A stretch of DNA of 44,366 nt from Alphaproteobacteria bacterium casp-alpha6 (lineage in GTDB: Bacteria; Pseudomonadota; Alphaproteobacteria; Rhodobacterales; Rhodobacteraceae), in the NCBI GenBank assembly GCA_001510135.1, contig LFER01000064.1, positions 1 through 44,366 of the forward strand, given 5' to 3'. The translations under genes were made by a program, and so were the position numbers. Under the pieces are notes generated by a model. The model was not told where the DNA came from, did no database searches, and was given only the letters and a program-made list of their open reading frames with translations. Shown here piece after piece: positions 34,300 through 42,359 of the stretch (the first letter of the stretch is position 1; each line of letters opens with the position of its first letter).

Positions 34300-35373
34300 A
34301 TGACGTCAAACCGCTATTCCCTTGCGGAAGCAGAAAAACTCCAGACGACCGCCTCTCGTCTAAAGGCGCCGCGCTGGTACAAACCCAAAGTGGATCCACA
34401 GGAGATCCGCGTTTTAATGCAAAAGTCCGATGCCCGAGCATTCAAAGATACGATCATCTGGTTTTTGGGATTGGGGATCAGCGGGTATTTAGCAGTGCTG
34501 CTTTGGCCATCGGTCTGGAGCATACCTTTCTGGTTCATCTATGGCGTGCTTTACGGCTCTGCCTCAGATTCCCGTTGGCATGAATGCGGCCATCGCACGG
34601 CCTTTAAAACTGAGTGGATGAACAACGTGGTTTATCACATCGCAAGCTTTATGCTAATCCGAAATCCGGTGGTCTGGAAAGCAAGCCATGTGCGCCATCA
34701 TACGGATACGATCATTGTCGGACGTGACCCTGAAATTGTGGCGATGCGGCCCCCTGATCTTTGGCGCATCGCACTGAACCTTTTGGGCCTTATCGATACT
34801 TTGACTTTGATTAAGCGTATGGCCTTACATGTGACAGGAAGGCTTCATTCAGATGAGGTCACGTTCTTAAGGAGCGAAGATCATCCCCGTGTCTTTCGCG
34901 TTGCCCGGATCTGGCTGCTCATTTATCTCATCACAACCTTGATCGCGTTGTGGCTCCAGACCATTTTGCCCTTTATGCTCATAGGCCTGCCCCGTCTTTA
35001 CGGGGCATGGCATCATGTGATGACGGGTTTGTTGCAACATCTCGGATTGGCTGAAAATGTCACCGATCACAGGCTAAATACGCGCACAGTTCTTATGAAC
35101 CCAATCAGCCGCTTCATATATCTCAATATGAATTACCATTTAGAACACCACCTCTTTACAATGGTGCCCTATTATAACTTACCAAAGTTACATGCTTTGA
35201 TCCAAGACGATGTTCCCCCACCTGCCCCGTCAATCTTTGCGGCCTTCCGGCAATTGCTTCCTGTTCTCATCAAACAGCTGCGCTATGAAGATGCGGTGCT
35301 TATCCCGCCCCTGCCAAAAGGCGCGACAGAATACGGGCCTGAAGTGGAGCGCCTTCGGCCCTTTGCCATTTGA
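34300..35373 (+). CDS. MocD-like membrane di-iron oxygenase (fatty-acid-desaturase fold)
   Basis: This 357-residue integral membrane protein has the three histidine boxes of the desaturase/hydroxylase superfamily: His94-ECG-His98 (HECGHRT), His130-VR-His133-His134 (HVRHHTDT) and His280-LE-His283-His284 (NYHLEHHLF). Hydrophobic segments lie near residues 52-86 and 202-232. The overall style recalls MocD from rhizobial rhizopine (3-O-methyl-scyllo-inosamine) catabolism, recognised from memory. With inositol transport and iol genes around it, a hydroxylase removing an O-methyl group from an inositol derivative is a reasonable hypothesis. The MocE ferredoxin and MocF reductase usually paired with MocD are not in this window. 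It ends 8 bases from the convergent Gfo/Idh gene. An ordinary lipid desaturase remains possible. Confidence 0.78.
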   Translation: MTSNRYSLAEAEKLQTTASRLKAPRWYKPKVDPQEIRVLMQKSDARAFKDTIIWFLGLGISGYLAVLLWPSVWSIPFWFIYGVLYGSASDSRWHECGHRTAFKTEWMNNVVYHIASFMLIRNPVVWKASHVRHHTDTIIVGRDPEIVAMRPPDLWRIALNLLGLIDTLTLIKRMALHVTGRLHSDEVTFLRSEDHPRVFRVARIWLLIYLITTLIALWLQTILPFMLIGLPRLYGAWHHVMTGLLQHLGLAENVTDHRLNTRTVLMNPISRFIYLNMNYHLEHHLFTMVPYYNLPKLHALIQDDVPPPAPSIFAAFRQLLPVLIKQLRYEDAVLIPPLPKGATEYGPEVERLRPFAI

Positions 35374-35381
35374 ACCCATTC

Positions 35382-36515
35382 CTAGCGAAACATCGGCGGG
35401 CGGGCGTCTGTCCAAGCGCCATGATTATTTGCCGATGATACAGCTGCATGGACGGCAGCCATTGAACGCACACCGTCAGAGGCAGAGGCCAAACCGTCAC
35501 GCGCTTTGCCCCGCAAAGCATCCGCGAGATCGCAGTACATATTGGCAACAGCCAAAGGAAACCCTTCGGGATGGGCAATAGCCACACGGCTCAGGCGAGT
35601 TGCCTCCTCTGAAAGCCCCCCTTCGCCCTTTTCGATGATCTGCGTGCGTCCTCCAAGGGGCGTAAAGATCAATTGATTTGGCTGCTCTGCGAACCATTTT
35701 AACCCGCCGGTTTCGCCAAAGATCTGAATTTCAAATCCATGTTGACGACCGATGGCCACCGAAGACGTCCACAGACGCCCCACTGTGCCCCCAGACATGC
35801 GGAAATTCACCATAGCATCGTCTTCCAATTGCCGACTGGAAATGGTGGAGGCAAAATCCGCCGACAGTGTTTCAACCTGATCATCACAAAGAAAGCTCGC
35901 CATATGAAGCGCGTGGATGCCGCAATCGGCAAATTGCCCTGAAACGCCTGCCATTGCTGGATCGTAGCGCCAACGCACCCGCGGATTATCTGTGTCCCCG
36001 GCGTCCCCGTGATGGCCATGGCTGAAATTGGTAACCACAAGACGGATTTTACCAAGCTCCCCCGCGCGGATCATTGCACGGGCCTGACGCACCATCGGAT
36101 AGGCTGAATAACAATAATTCACCGCACAAATCTTGCCCGTTTTTTCGGCTATGCGCACGATTTCTTCGCCTTCTTCCACGCTCATCGTCATCGGCTTTTC
36201 GCAAAGCACATTGAATCCAGCCTCAAGAAAATTCTTGGTAATCTCAAAATGCGTAGCATTGGGTGTTGCAACTGTGACAAGGTCCACACGGTCCTCTCGC
36301 CCCTTTTCACCCGCGAGCATCTCTTTCCAATCTCCATAAGCGCGAGACGGATCAATGCCGAGTTTTATCGCATATTCGCGCCCCGCGTCAGGGCGATGGT
36401 CGAGCGCTCCTGCCACAAATTCAAACAGTCCATCTGCTTGAGCCCCCAAGCGATGCGCTGGCCCAATCTGGCTGCCTTCTCCACCGCCGATCATTCCCCA
36501 TTTTAATTTTGTCAT
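35382..36515 (-). CDS. Gfo/Idh/MocA family dehydrogenase (second copy)
   Basis: This 377-residue NAD(P)-dependent sugar or cyclitol dehydrogenase starts with the Rossmann segment KWGMIGGGEGSQIGPAH. It carries the family EKP motif (VLCEKPMTM) with the catalytic Lys, and ADCGIHALHMASF where the conserved His lies. It is last in a minus-strand operon, 12 bases after the IolE/MocC gene, and has a good ribosome binding site (AAGGA). Likely roles are oxidation of scyllo-inositol or another inositol stereoisomer or derivative, complementing the first copy. The two dehydrogenases in this operon are only distantly alike, which suggests different substrates. Confidence 0.87.
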   Translation of the reverse strand: MTKLKWGMIGGGEGSQIGPAHRLGAQADGLFEFVAGALDHRPDAGREYAIKLGIDPSRAYGDWKEMLAGEKGREDRVDLVTVATPNATHFEITKNFLEAGFNVLCEKPMTMSVEEGEEIVRIAEKTGKICAVNYCYSAYPMVRQARAMIRAGELGKIRLVVTNFSHGHHGDAGDTDNPRVRWRYDPAMAGVSGQFADCGIHALHMASFLCDDQVETLSADFASTISSRQLEDDAMVNFRMSGGTVGRLWTSSVAIGRQHGFEIQIFGETGGLKWFAEQPNQLIFTPLGGRTQIIEKGEGGLSEEATRLSRVAIAHPEGFPLAVANMYCDLADALRGKARDGLASASDGVRSMAAVHAAVSSANNHGAWTDARPPMFR

Positions 36516-36527
36516 CTTCCGTGTTCC

Positions 36528-37421
36528 TTAGACAAATCCGATGCGTTCCAGATATTCGCGGTTTTTACGCGCATCCCCAAGACTGTCGGGGTTAAGCTTG
36601 GGATCGCAATCCTGCTCAACTGTGCACCAACCTTCAAAACGGGAACTCAAAAGCAGGTCACGCACCGCCGCAAGATCGACCTCCCCCTGTTCGAGAGTGC
36701 AAAAAATGCCCTGCCCGCAGGCATCATAAAATCCTGTGCGGTTTTCTATCACCTGAGCCTTGACCTTGGGGTCTGTCGATTTGAAATGCACATATGTGAT
36801 GCGTTCCATATGACGCCTCATAAAGGCCACGGGATCAAAGCCAGCATATGTGCAATGTCCCGTATCAAGACACAGCTTGACAACATCGCTGTCCACTTCC
36901 GCTAAAAACCGTTCTACTTCTGGTTCAAAATCCATAAATCCGCCTGCATGGGGGTGCAGCTCTGGGATCAAACCATATTCCTCTGCCCCCATTCTGGCGA
37001 CATGGACCAGACGGTCGCGGTAAGCGGTCCATTCTGATTTGTCCATTTGCTCTGCTTCGCTTGCCCGCCCCGCCGTCGGTGCACGGCGCGGAGAAATAGA
37101 ATCAATCAAGACAAAATGTTTCGCACCATGGGCCTTAAGCGCTGCACAGGTCCGTTTTGCGCCATCCAGAACATCTTCCCATTGATCAACATCGTGAAAC
37201 GCGCGAAAAACAACACCCCCGATCAGTTCCAGTCCAAACTCGTCCAGCGCCTCAGAAAGTCTAATCGGGTCTTCGGGCATAAATCCGACCGGCCCGAGTT
37301 CGATCCCCTTATAACCTGCTTCTGCGCAATCGCTCAGAACGCTTCTCCAAGAAGGATTGCGGGGATCATCCGCAAACTCAACGCCCCAAGAACAGGGCGC
37401 ATTTCCGATTTTGATCGACAT
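36528..37421 (-). CDS. iolE: MocC/IolE-like TIM-barrel protein, probable inosose dehydratase
   Basis: This 297-residue protein belongs to the AP endonuclease 2-like TIM-barrel superfamily and begins IKIGNAPCSWGVEFADD, the style of MocC and IolE. Metal-site segments ELHPHAGGF, CLDTGHCTYAGFDP and YVHFKS are visible. IolE dehydrates 2-keto-myo-inositol to the trihydroxycyclohexanedione that IolD opens. No other IolE candidate is present, and iolD starts the divergent operon, so it most likely fills that step. It sits between two Gfo/Idh genes with 12-base gaps on both sides and has AAGGAG 8-9 bases before its ATG. A MocC role in rhizopine-like metabolism is the alternative. Confidence 0.82.
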   Translation of the reverse strand: MSIKIGNAPCSWGVEFADDPRNPSWRSVLSDCAEAGYKGIELGPVGFMPEDPIRLSEALDEFGLELIGGVVFRAFHDVDQWEDVLDGAKRTCAALKAHGAKHFVLIDSISPRRAPTAGRASEAEQMDKSEWTAYRDRLVHVARMGAEEYGLIPELHPHAGGFMDFEPEVERFLAEVDSDVVKLCLDTGHCTYAGFDPVAFMRRHMERITYVHFKSTDPKVKAQVIENRTGFYDACGQGIFCTLEQGEVDLAAVRDLLLSSRFEGWCTVEQDCDPKLNPDSLGDARKNREYLERIGFV

Positions 37422-37433
37422 TTTTGGGTCTCC

Positions 37434-38537
37434 TTAAACCTGCCTGACTGATGTCCAAGTTCCGCTTTGAGCGGATCGGTGGATGGCGTCAACAACCTCA
37501 GCCACCGCAAGCCCATCTCGGAACGTGGGCCAAATATTCTCGCCTGTCGCAACGGCGTGCAAAAAATCTTTGGCTTCGATAATGATAGTGTCCAGATACC
37601 CCGTGCCATGCCCTGGGCCAAGGCAGAATGGTTCATAATCAGGATGCTCTGGCCCTGTTAAAATCTTGCGAAAGCCCTGCTTTGCCAAATCGCCGGTGTC
37701 TTCGTAAAGCCAAAGAGCGTTTTGGTCTTCTTGATCAAACCGAATGGCGCCCTTGGTTCCATAAATATCATAGGCATATCCCATTTTACGACCCATCGCG
37801 ATACGGCTTGAATAAATATGACCCATCACACCGCTGGCAAAGCGGCACATAACAGAGGCATGATCGTCATTGCTAACCTGTCCACCGGGACGGGTCTTGT
37901 GGACGGTTTCAAGATCGGCAGAGACCTTTTCAATCGGCCCCATAAGGGCCAGAGCCGCATTGATCGGATGGCCGGAAAGATCCCCAAGGTTGCCATTGGC
38001 CATGCCCTCGCAGCGCCAGGAAAATGGGTCGTCTGGGCGGGCCAGAAAGTCTTCTTCGTGCATCCCACGAAACCATGTAATGTCCCCGATCGCGCCCTCT
38101 TCGATGAGGCGGCGCGCAAATTGGCTTGCGGGGGCTCGGATATAATTAAACCCAATCATATTGACCACATTCGATGCCTCTGCAGCCAAGACCATGGCGC
38201 GGGCGTCTTCAAGGCTTGCTGCAAGGGGCTTTTCGCATAACACAGGTTTACCAAGCGAAAAGGCTGCTTCAGAAATTGCGCGGTGCGTATCTTGTGGTGT
38301 TGCTATGACCACAGCCTCCACTCGCGGATCGGCAACTAGCTCTTGCCAGTTCTTGTGGGCGTTTTCAAAGCCGTAAGCCGCCTGATACCGCTTTGCACTT
38401 TCAATGGAATTTGAAGCAACAGCGCGGAGTCTGGGGCGTAATGTCGTGTTAAATACAGCGCCAACCGAAGACATCGCAACGGCATGCGCCTTGCCCATAT
38501 ACCCACCGCCAACAATGCCAATACCTATGTCTGTCAT
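37434..38537 (-). CDS. Gfo/Idh/MocA family dehydrogenase, probable inositol 2-dehydrogenase
   Basis: This 367-residue NAD(P)-dependent dehydrogenase starts IGIGIVGGGYMGKAHAVAM, a Rossmann motif. It has VLCEKPLAASLEDA with the catalytic Lys, and GDLSGHPINAALALMG with the conserved His region. It is the first gene of the minus-strand operon whose promoter is shared with iolD, so it is the best candidate for the first step, myo-inositol to 2-keto-myo-inositol (IolG). The start lies 27 bases from operator copy 2. Many Gfo/Idh enzymes act on other sugars, so the substrate is inferred from context. Confidence 0.86.
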   Translation of the reverse strand: MTDIGIGIVGGGYMGKAHAVAMSSVGAVFNTTLRPRLRAVASNSIESAKRYQAAYGFENAHKNWQELVADPRVEAVVIATPQDTHRAISEAAFSLGKPVLCEKPLAASLEDARAMVLAAEASNVVNMIGFNYIRAPASQFARRLIEEGAIGDITWFRGMHEEDFLARPDDPFSWRCEGMANGNLGDLSGHPINAALALMGPIEKVSADLETVHKTRPGGQVSNDDHASVMCRFASGVMGHIYSSRIAMGRKMGYAYDIYGTKGAIRFDQEDQNALWLYEDTGDLAKQGFRKILTGPEHPDYEPFCLGPGHGTGYLDTIIIEAKDFLHAVATGENIWPTFRDGLAVAEVVDAIHRSAQSGTWTSVRQV

Positions 38538-38564
38538 ATCCCAGAGAGTCCAAGTTTAAAATTA

Positions 38565-38580
38565 TTGCAACCGGTTGCAA
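38565..38580. promoter_or_regulatory. LacI-type operator, copy 2 (iol divergent promoter)
   Basis: TTGCAACCGGTTGCAA is identical over 16 bases to the site at 29918-29933. It sits in the 128-base gap between the divergent dehydrogenase and iolD genes. Its left half can serve as -35 (TTGCAA) for a plus-strand promoter with TAAACT (38587-38592) 16 bases away, so a bound repressor would block RNA polymerase. Confidence 0.88.
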
Positions 38581-38592
38581 AATCAGTAAACT
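38565..38592 (+). promoter_or_regulatory. Candidate iolD promoter overlapping the operator
   Basis: TTGCAA (38565-38570), a 16-base spacer and TAAACT (38587-38592) form a plausible promoter for iolD. The spacer contains most of the operator. A leftward promoter using the other half-site with an AT-rich -10 around 38556-38564 is also possible for the minus-strand operon. Confidence 0.4.
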
Positions 38593-38665
38593 GTAAAGAA
38601 GTCCATTGCAAGCGACATTGTAACGAGTCGCCAAAGAACAGCAAACGAAATTGGGGAGACATATC

Positions 38666-40531
38666 TTGGGCGCATCGTATGTTCGCTTAACCACAGCTCA
38701 GGCTTTGATCAAGTGGTTGGCAAATCAGTACATAGAAATTGATGGCACGCAATATCGTGTTTGCGGAGGAGGCTTCGGAATTTTCGGTCATGGCAATGTG
38801 ACCTGTCTTGGCGAGGCGTTAAATTCCCACCGGTCAGAATTGCCCCTTTATAGAGGGCAGAACGAACAAAGCATGGGATTTGCAGCAGCGGGCTATTCAA
38901 AACAATGGTTGCGCCAGAGATTTATGTTCTGCACGGCCTCGGCTGGCCCCGGGACCTTGAACCTTGTGACAGCATGTGCCTTGGCACATGCCAACCGTCT
39001 TCCCATGCTGCTTCTTTGCGGCGACACGTTTCTGACCCGCCTGCCCGATCCTGTTTTGCAGCAAATGGAAAACTTTGGTGACCCGACTTTTGGGGCCAAC
39101 GATGCGTTTAAACCTGTTAGCAGATATTGGGATCGCATTACCCACCCGGCCCAAATCATTCAATCCTTGCCAAATGCACTGGCAACTTTGTTGGATCCGG
39201 CAGATTGCGGACCAGCCTTCATAGGACTTCCCCAAGATGTTCAGGGGTGGACCTATGAGTATCCGCTGTCCTTCTTTGAAAAGAAAATCCATCGCATTCG
39301 CCGCCAATCGCCCGATGTGGCGGAAATCAAAGACGCTGTTGCCGTACTCCAAGGTGCAAAACGTCCTCTGATCATCGCCGGCGGAGGGATCCAATATTCC
39401 CGCGCTACGGCAGAATTAGAGACCTTTGTTCAAAAACATAATATCCCAGTGGTCGAGACAATCGCAGGACGCGCAAATTTGCGTCATGATCACCCGCTAA
39501 ATTGTGGTCCAATTGGTGTCACCGGATCGAATTCAGCCAATGCTTTGGCAGAAAAGGCGGATGTCATTCTCGCAGTCGGGACACGCCTGCAAGACTTCAC
39601 CACGGGATCATGGACCGCATTTTCACATGACGCGCAATTCATATCTATCAACGCTGGACGTTTTGATGCCGCAAAACACCGCTCTCTACCGGTCGTCGGA
39701 GATGCAAAAGTCTCTTTAAATGCATTGAGCGAGGCGCTCTCCTACACGGCCGAGCAAAACTGGATCGGTTTTGCAAAAGATGAGCGCGCCAAATGGGATG
39801 CATATGTGACAGACAACACCTCTTACGGACACAATAAACCGAATTCATACGCCCAAGCGATCGGTGTGGTGAATACCCATTGTGACAAAAGAGACCGGAT
39901 TGTTGCGGCTGCCGGCGGGCTTCCCGCGGAAGTTACGGCAAATTGGCGCACGCTCGAACAGGGCACAGTCGATGTGGAATTCGGGTTTTCCTGCATGGGA
40001 TATGAAATTGCCGGCGCGTGGGGCGCGCGTATTGCACAAAGCGAACGCGAACCTGACAGGGACACGATTTCCTTTTGCGGGGACGGATCCTATTTGATGC
40101 TGAATTCGGATATTTATTCTTCCGTTCTGAGCCAGAAAAAAATCATCCTATTGGTTCTGGACAACGGCGGGTTCGCAGTCATCAACAAATTGCAGAACAA
40201 TACGGGCAATAAAAGTTTTAACAATCTCTTCGTCGATTGCCCGACAATCCCAGTTCCCTTTGCTGTGGATTTTGCAGCCCATGCGCGCTCCATGGGGGCC
40301 GAGGCTGAAAAAGTGGCCGACCCTGAAGAATTAAGCGAAGCGTTTAAACGGGCCAAAGCCAGCGACAAATCCTATGTGATTGTAATGAATGTCGATGCTT
40401 ACGAAGGCTGGACCACAGAAGGACATACATGGTGGGAGGTCGGCACCCCCGCGATCAGTGAAAACGAGACTGTCGTGACAGCCCATAAAGAGGTTGAGGC
40501 TGAACGTGTCAAACAACGGCGGGGCGTCTGA
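38666..40531 (+). CDS. iolD: 3D-(3,5/4)-trihydroxycyclohexane-1,2-dione hydrolase IolD
   Basis: This 621-residue thiamine diphosphate enzyme opens the ring of the IolE product to 5-deoxyglucuronate. The N-terminus RLTTAQALIKWLANQYIE is the conserved IolD start. PLYRGQNEQSMGFAAAGY holds the ThDP-activating Glu, GPGTLNLVTACALAHANRLPML follows, and the C-terminal GDGSYLMLNSDIYSSV is the ThDP/Mg motif. The start is probably TTG at 38666, with GGGGAG 7 bases upstream; this fits the family N-terminus better than the TTG at 38651. No ATG is available. It overlaps iolC by one base (TGATG). Confidence 0.94.
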   Translation: MGASYVRLTTAQALIKWLANQYIEIDGTQYRVCGGGFGIFGHGNVTCLGEALNSHRSELPLYRGQNEQSMGFAAAGYSKQWLRQRFMFCTASAGPGTLNLVTACALAHANRLPMLLLCGDTFLTRLPDPVLQQMENFGDPTFGANDAFKPVSRYWDRITHPAQIIQSLPNALATLLDPADCGPAFIGLPQDVQGWTYEYPLSFFEKKIHRIRRQSPDVAEIKDAVAVLQGAKRPLIIAGGGIQYSRATAELETFVQKHNIPVVETIAGRANLRHDHPLNCGPIGVTGSNSANALAEKADVILAVGTRLQDFTTGSWTAFSHDAQFISINAGRFDAAKHRSLPVVGDAKVSLNALSEALSYTAEQNWIGFAKDERAKWDAYVTDNTSYGHNKPNSYAQAIGVVNTHCDKRDRIVAAAGGLPAEVTANWRTLEQGTVDVEFGFSCMGYEIAGAWGARIAQSEREPDRDTISFCGDGSYLMLNSDIYSSVLSQKKIILLVLDNGGFAVINKLQNNTGNKSFNNLFVDCPTIPVPFAVDFAAHARSMGAEAEKVADPEELSEAFKRAKASDKSYVIVMNVDAYEGWTTEGHTWWEVGTPAISENETVVTAHKEVEAERVKQRRGV

Positions 40532-41508
40532 TGCAAATATTGAAAAAAATCAAAGAAAAATCATTTCTTGTGCTGGGTCGCGCGGGAATTGATCTTTACG
40601 CTGATCCCGTAGGGACTGCCGCCGAAACAGCAGAAATGTTTCGCGCAGATCTTGGCGGATCATCCGCAAATATTTGCGTTGGCCTTTCAAAATTAGGCTG
40701 CCAATCCGCACTCGTCACCTCTGTCTCCGATGATATTGTAGGACGGTTTTGTATCAATCGGCTTATGCATTATGGAGTAGACACTCACTATATTAAAACA
40801 AAAGGCGGTGAATATCGTACATCTCTGGCCGTTTATGAAAGCAGGCTCGAAGATTTTCAGCTTTGCCTCTACCGAAACAATGCAGTGGATTTTCAAGTCG
40901 ATCATCAGGATGTGGAGGCTGTGGATTATGATGCCTTTTGTTCTTTGATCACAGCTGGGACAGTGTTCGCCGGAGAACCTTCGCGTGCATCCACATTTCA
41001 TGCGTTTGATCTCGCTAAAGAAGCTGGTCTGCCGATCATTTTTGACATTGATTATCGCCCCTATTCTTGGCCTTCCCCGCAAGTCGCTTCAGATGTTTTG
41101 ACCCGTGCAGGTATGGCAAGCGATATGATCGTGGGAAATGACGAAGAATTCGGCTTTATGGCTGGTGATTATGACAGGGGGCTTGATCAGGCGCGCAGGC
41201 TCGCAGATCAAGGTAAAATTGTCATCTACAAAAGAGGCCATAACGGCGCGATCACCTTTGTGGACGGAAAGGAAATTCACACTGGCATCTATCCCGTAAC
41301 AGCAATCAAACCCAACGGTGCCGGAGACAGTTTTTTGGCTGGTCTACTCGCCTCTATTGCGCATGGCTGCACTCTAGAGCAGGCAATCTTACGCGGTTCT
41401 GCTTGTGCCTCAATCGTTGTGTCGCATCCGGGCTGTGCGCCCGCGATGCCCGACACAGCCACCCTTAACGCATTTATAACATCTCACCCTGGCCCAACGG
41501 TCGTTTGA
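40531..41508 (+). CDS. iolC: 5-dehydro-2-deoxygluconokinase IolC
   Basis: This 325-residue PfkB-family kinase phosphorylates 5-dehydro-2-deoxygluconate with ATP. It has FLVLGRAGIDLYADPVG, the substrate-binding RADLGGSSANICVGLSKLG typical of IolC, FDIDYRPYSW and the C-terminal PNGAGDSFLAGL with the catalytic Asp. It is not fused to the DUF2090 domain found in some IolC proteins. Its start overlaps the iolD stop, and it ends 14 bases before the iolB start. Confidence 0.94.
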   Translation: MQILKKIKEKSFLVLGRAGIDLYADPVGTAAETAEMFRADLGGSSANICVGLSKLGCQSALVTSVSDDIVGRFCINRLMHYGVDTHYIKTKGGEYRTSLAVYESRLEDFQLCLYRNNAVDFQVDHQDVEAVDYDAFCSLITAGTVFAGEPSRASTFHAFDLAKEAGLPIIFDIDYRPYSWPSPQVASDVLTRAGMASDMIVGNDEEFGFMAGDYDRGLDQARRLADQGKIVIYKRGHNGAITFVDGKEIHTGIYPVTAIKPNGAGDSFLAGLLASIAHGCTLEQAILRGSACASIVVSHPGCAPAMPDTATLNAFITSHPGPTVV

Positions 41509-41522
41509 GCAGGAGATCAGGC

Positions 41523-42359
41523 ATGCATATCGCACCTTATGACAACAAAAACGCCCCCATAGTTGACGTGGATGACCCAACCGTTCCGCTCAATTATTTC
41601 AACATCCTTAAACTCAAAAGGGGCGAAGCCTTTGAATATCAGGTCCCAGGGTATGAAACCTGCATCGTGCCTGCCACAGGGACAATAGATATTTCAGTCG
41701 AAGGGATGCAGTTTGCCGCTCTTGGAAATCGGGGGGAAGATGTTTGGGATGGGGAACCCGAAGGCGTCTATATCCCTTCCGGAGCCAAAGTCACCGTGGT
41801 TTGTGTATCAGAAAACACCGAAACTTTCGTAGCTGGTGCAAAATATGATAAAGTTCTCATGCCCTTTGATGTGCGCGCACATGATCTTGTGCAATATGGA
41901 TCCGATGACACCAAGACCCACCGTAAAATCAAACATATTCTGGGCCAAAAGCAGCATGATAAAGTTGGAAGGCTTTTGGTCAGCGAGCTCTTTACCGTAG
42001 GCCAGGGCGGATGGTCTGGATTTCCCTCTCACAAACACGACACCAACCGCTTGCCGGATGAAACGCGTCACGATGAAACCTATAATTTCCGCTTCAAACC
42101 CAATTGGGGGTCTGGCGTACAAATGCTGCAAAGAGAAGACAACACACCGGGCGATGCGTACCATATTATGGACGGTTCTACGGTTTGTATCGACAACGGC
42201 TATCACCCCTGTGCGGTCTTGCCTGGATATGAGATGTATTATTTCACAATTCTGGGAGGTCTAACCCAGCGGTCGCTCGTACAGTATTTCCAACCGACAC
42301 ATGCCTATCAGGTGGAAACCATTCCAGGCATCAAAGATATGATTGCAAAATTCAAATGA
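41523..42359 (+). CDS. iolB: 5-deoxy-glucuronate isomerase IolB
   Basis: This 278-residue bicupin protein converts 5-deoxy-glucuronate to 5-dehydro-2-deoxygluconate. The sequence SGFPSHKHDTNRLPDETRHDETYNFRF holds the metal-binding His/Glu cluster, and DGSTVCIDNGYHPCAVLPGYEMYYF is the second cupin part. ATG at 41523 has AGGAG 8 bases upstream; the frame can be extended to 41505 but without support. The stop overlaps iolJ by 4 bases. Confidence 0.95.
   Translation: MHIAPYDNKNAPIVDVDDPTVPLNYFNILKLKRGEAFEYQVPGYETCIVPATGTIDISVEGMQFAALGNRGEDVWDGEPEGVYIPSGAKVTVVCVSENTETFVAGAKYDKVLMPFDVRAHDLVQYGSDDTKTHRKIKHILGQKQHDKVGRLLVSELFTVGQGGWSGFPSHKHDTNRLPDETRHDETYNFRFKPNWGSGVQMLQREDNTPGDAYHIMDGSTVCIDNGYHPCAVLPGYEMYYFTILGGLTQRSLVQYFQPTHAYQVETIPGIKDMIAKFK

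Noticed and set aside
30119-38537. A complete rhizopine (moc) catabolic pathway
   Set aside because: MocB-, MocC-, MocA- and MocD-like proteins are present, but the MocE ferredoxin, MocF reductase and MocR regulator are not, so only a related function is proposed.
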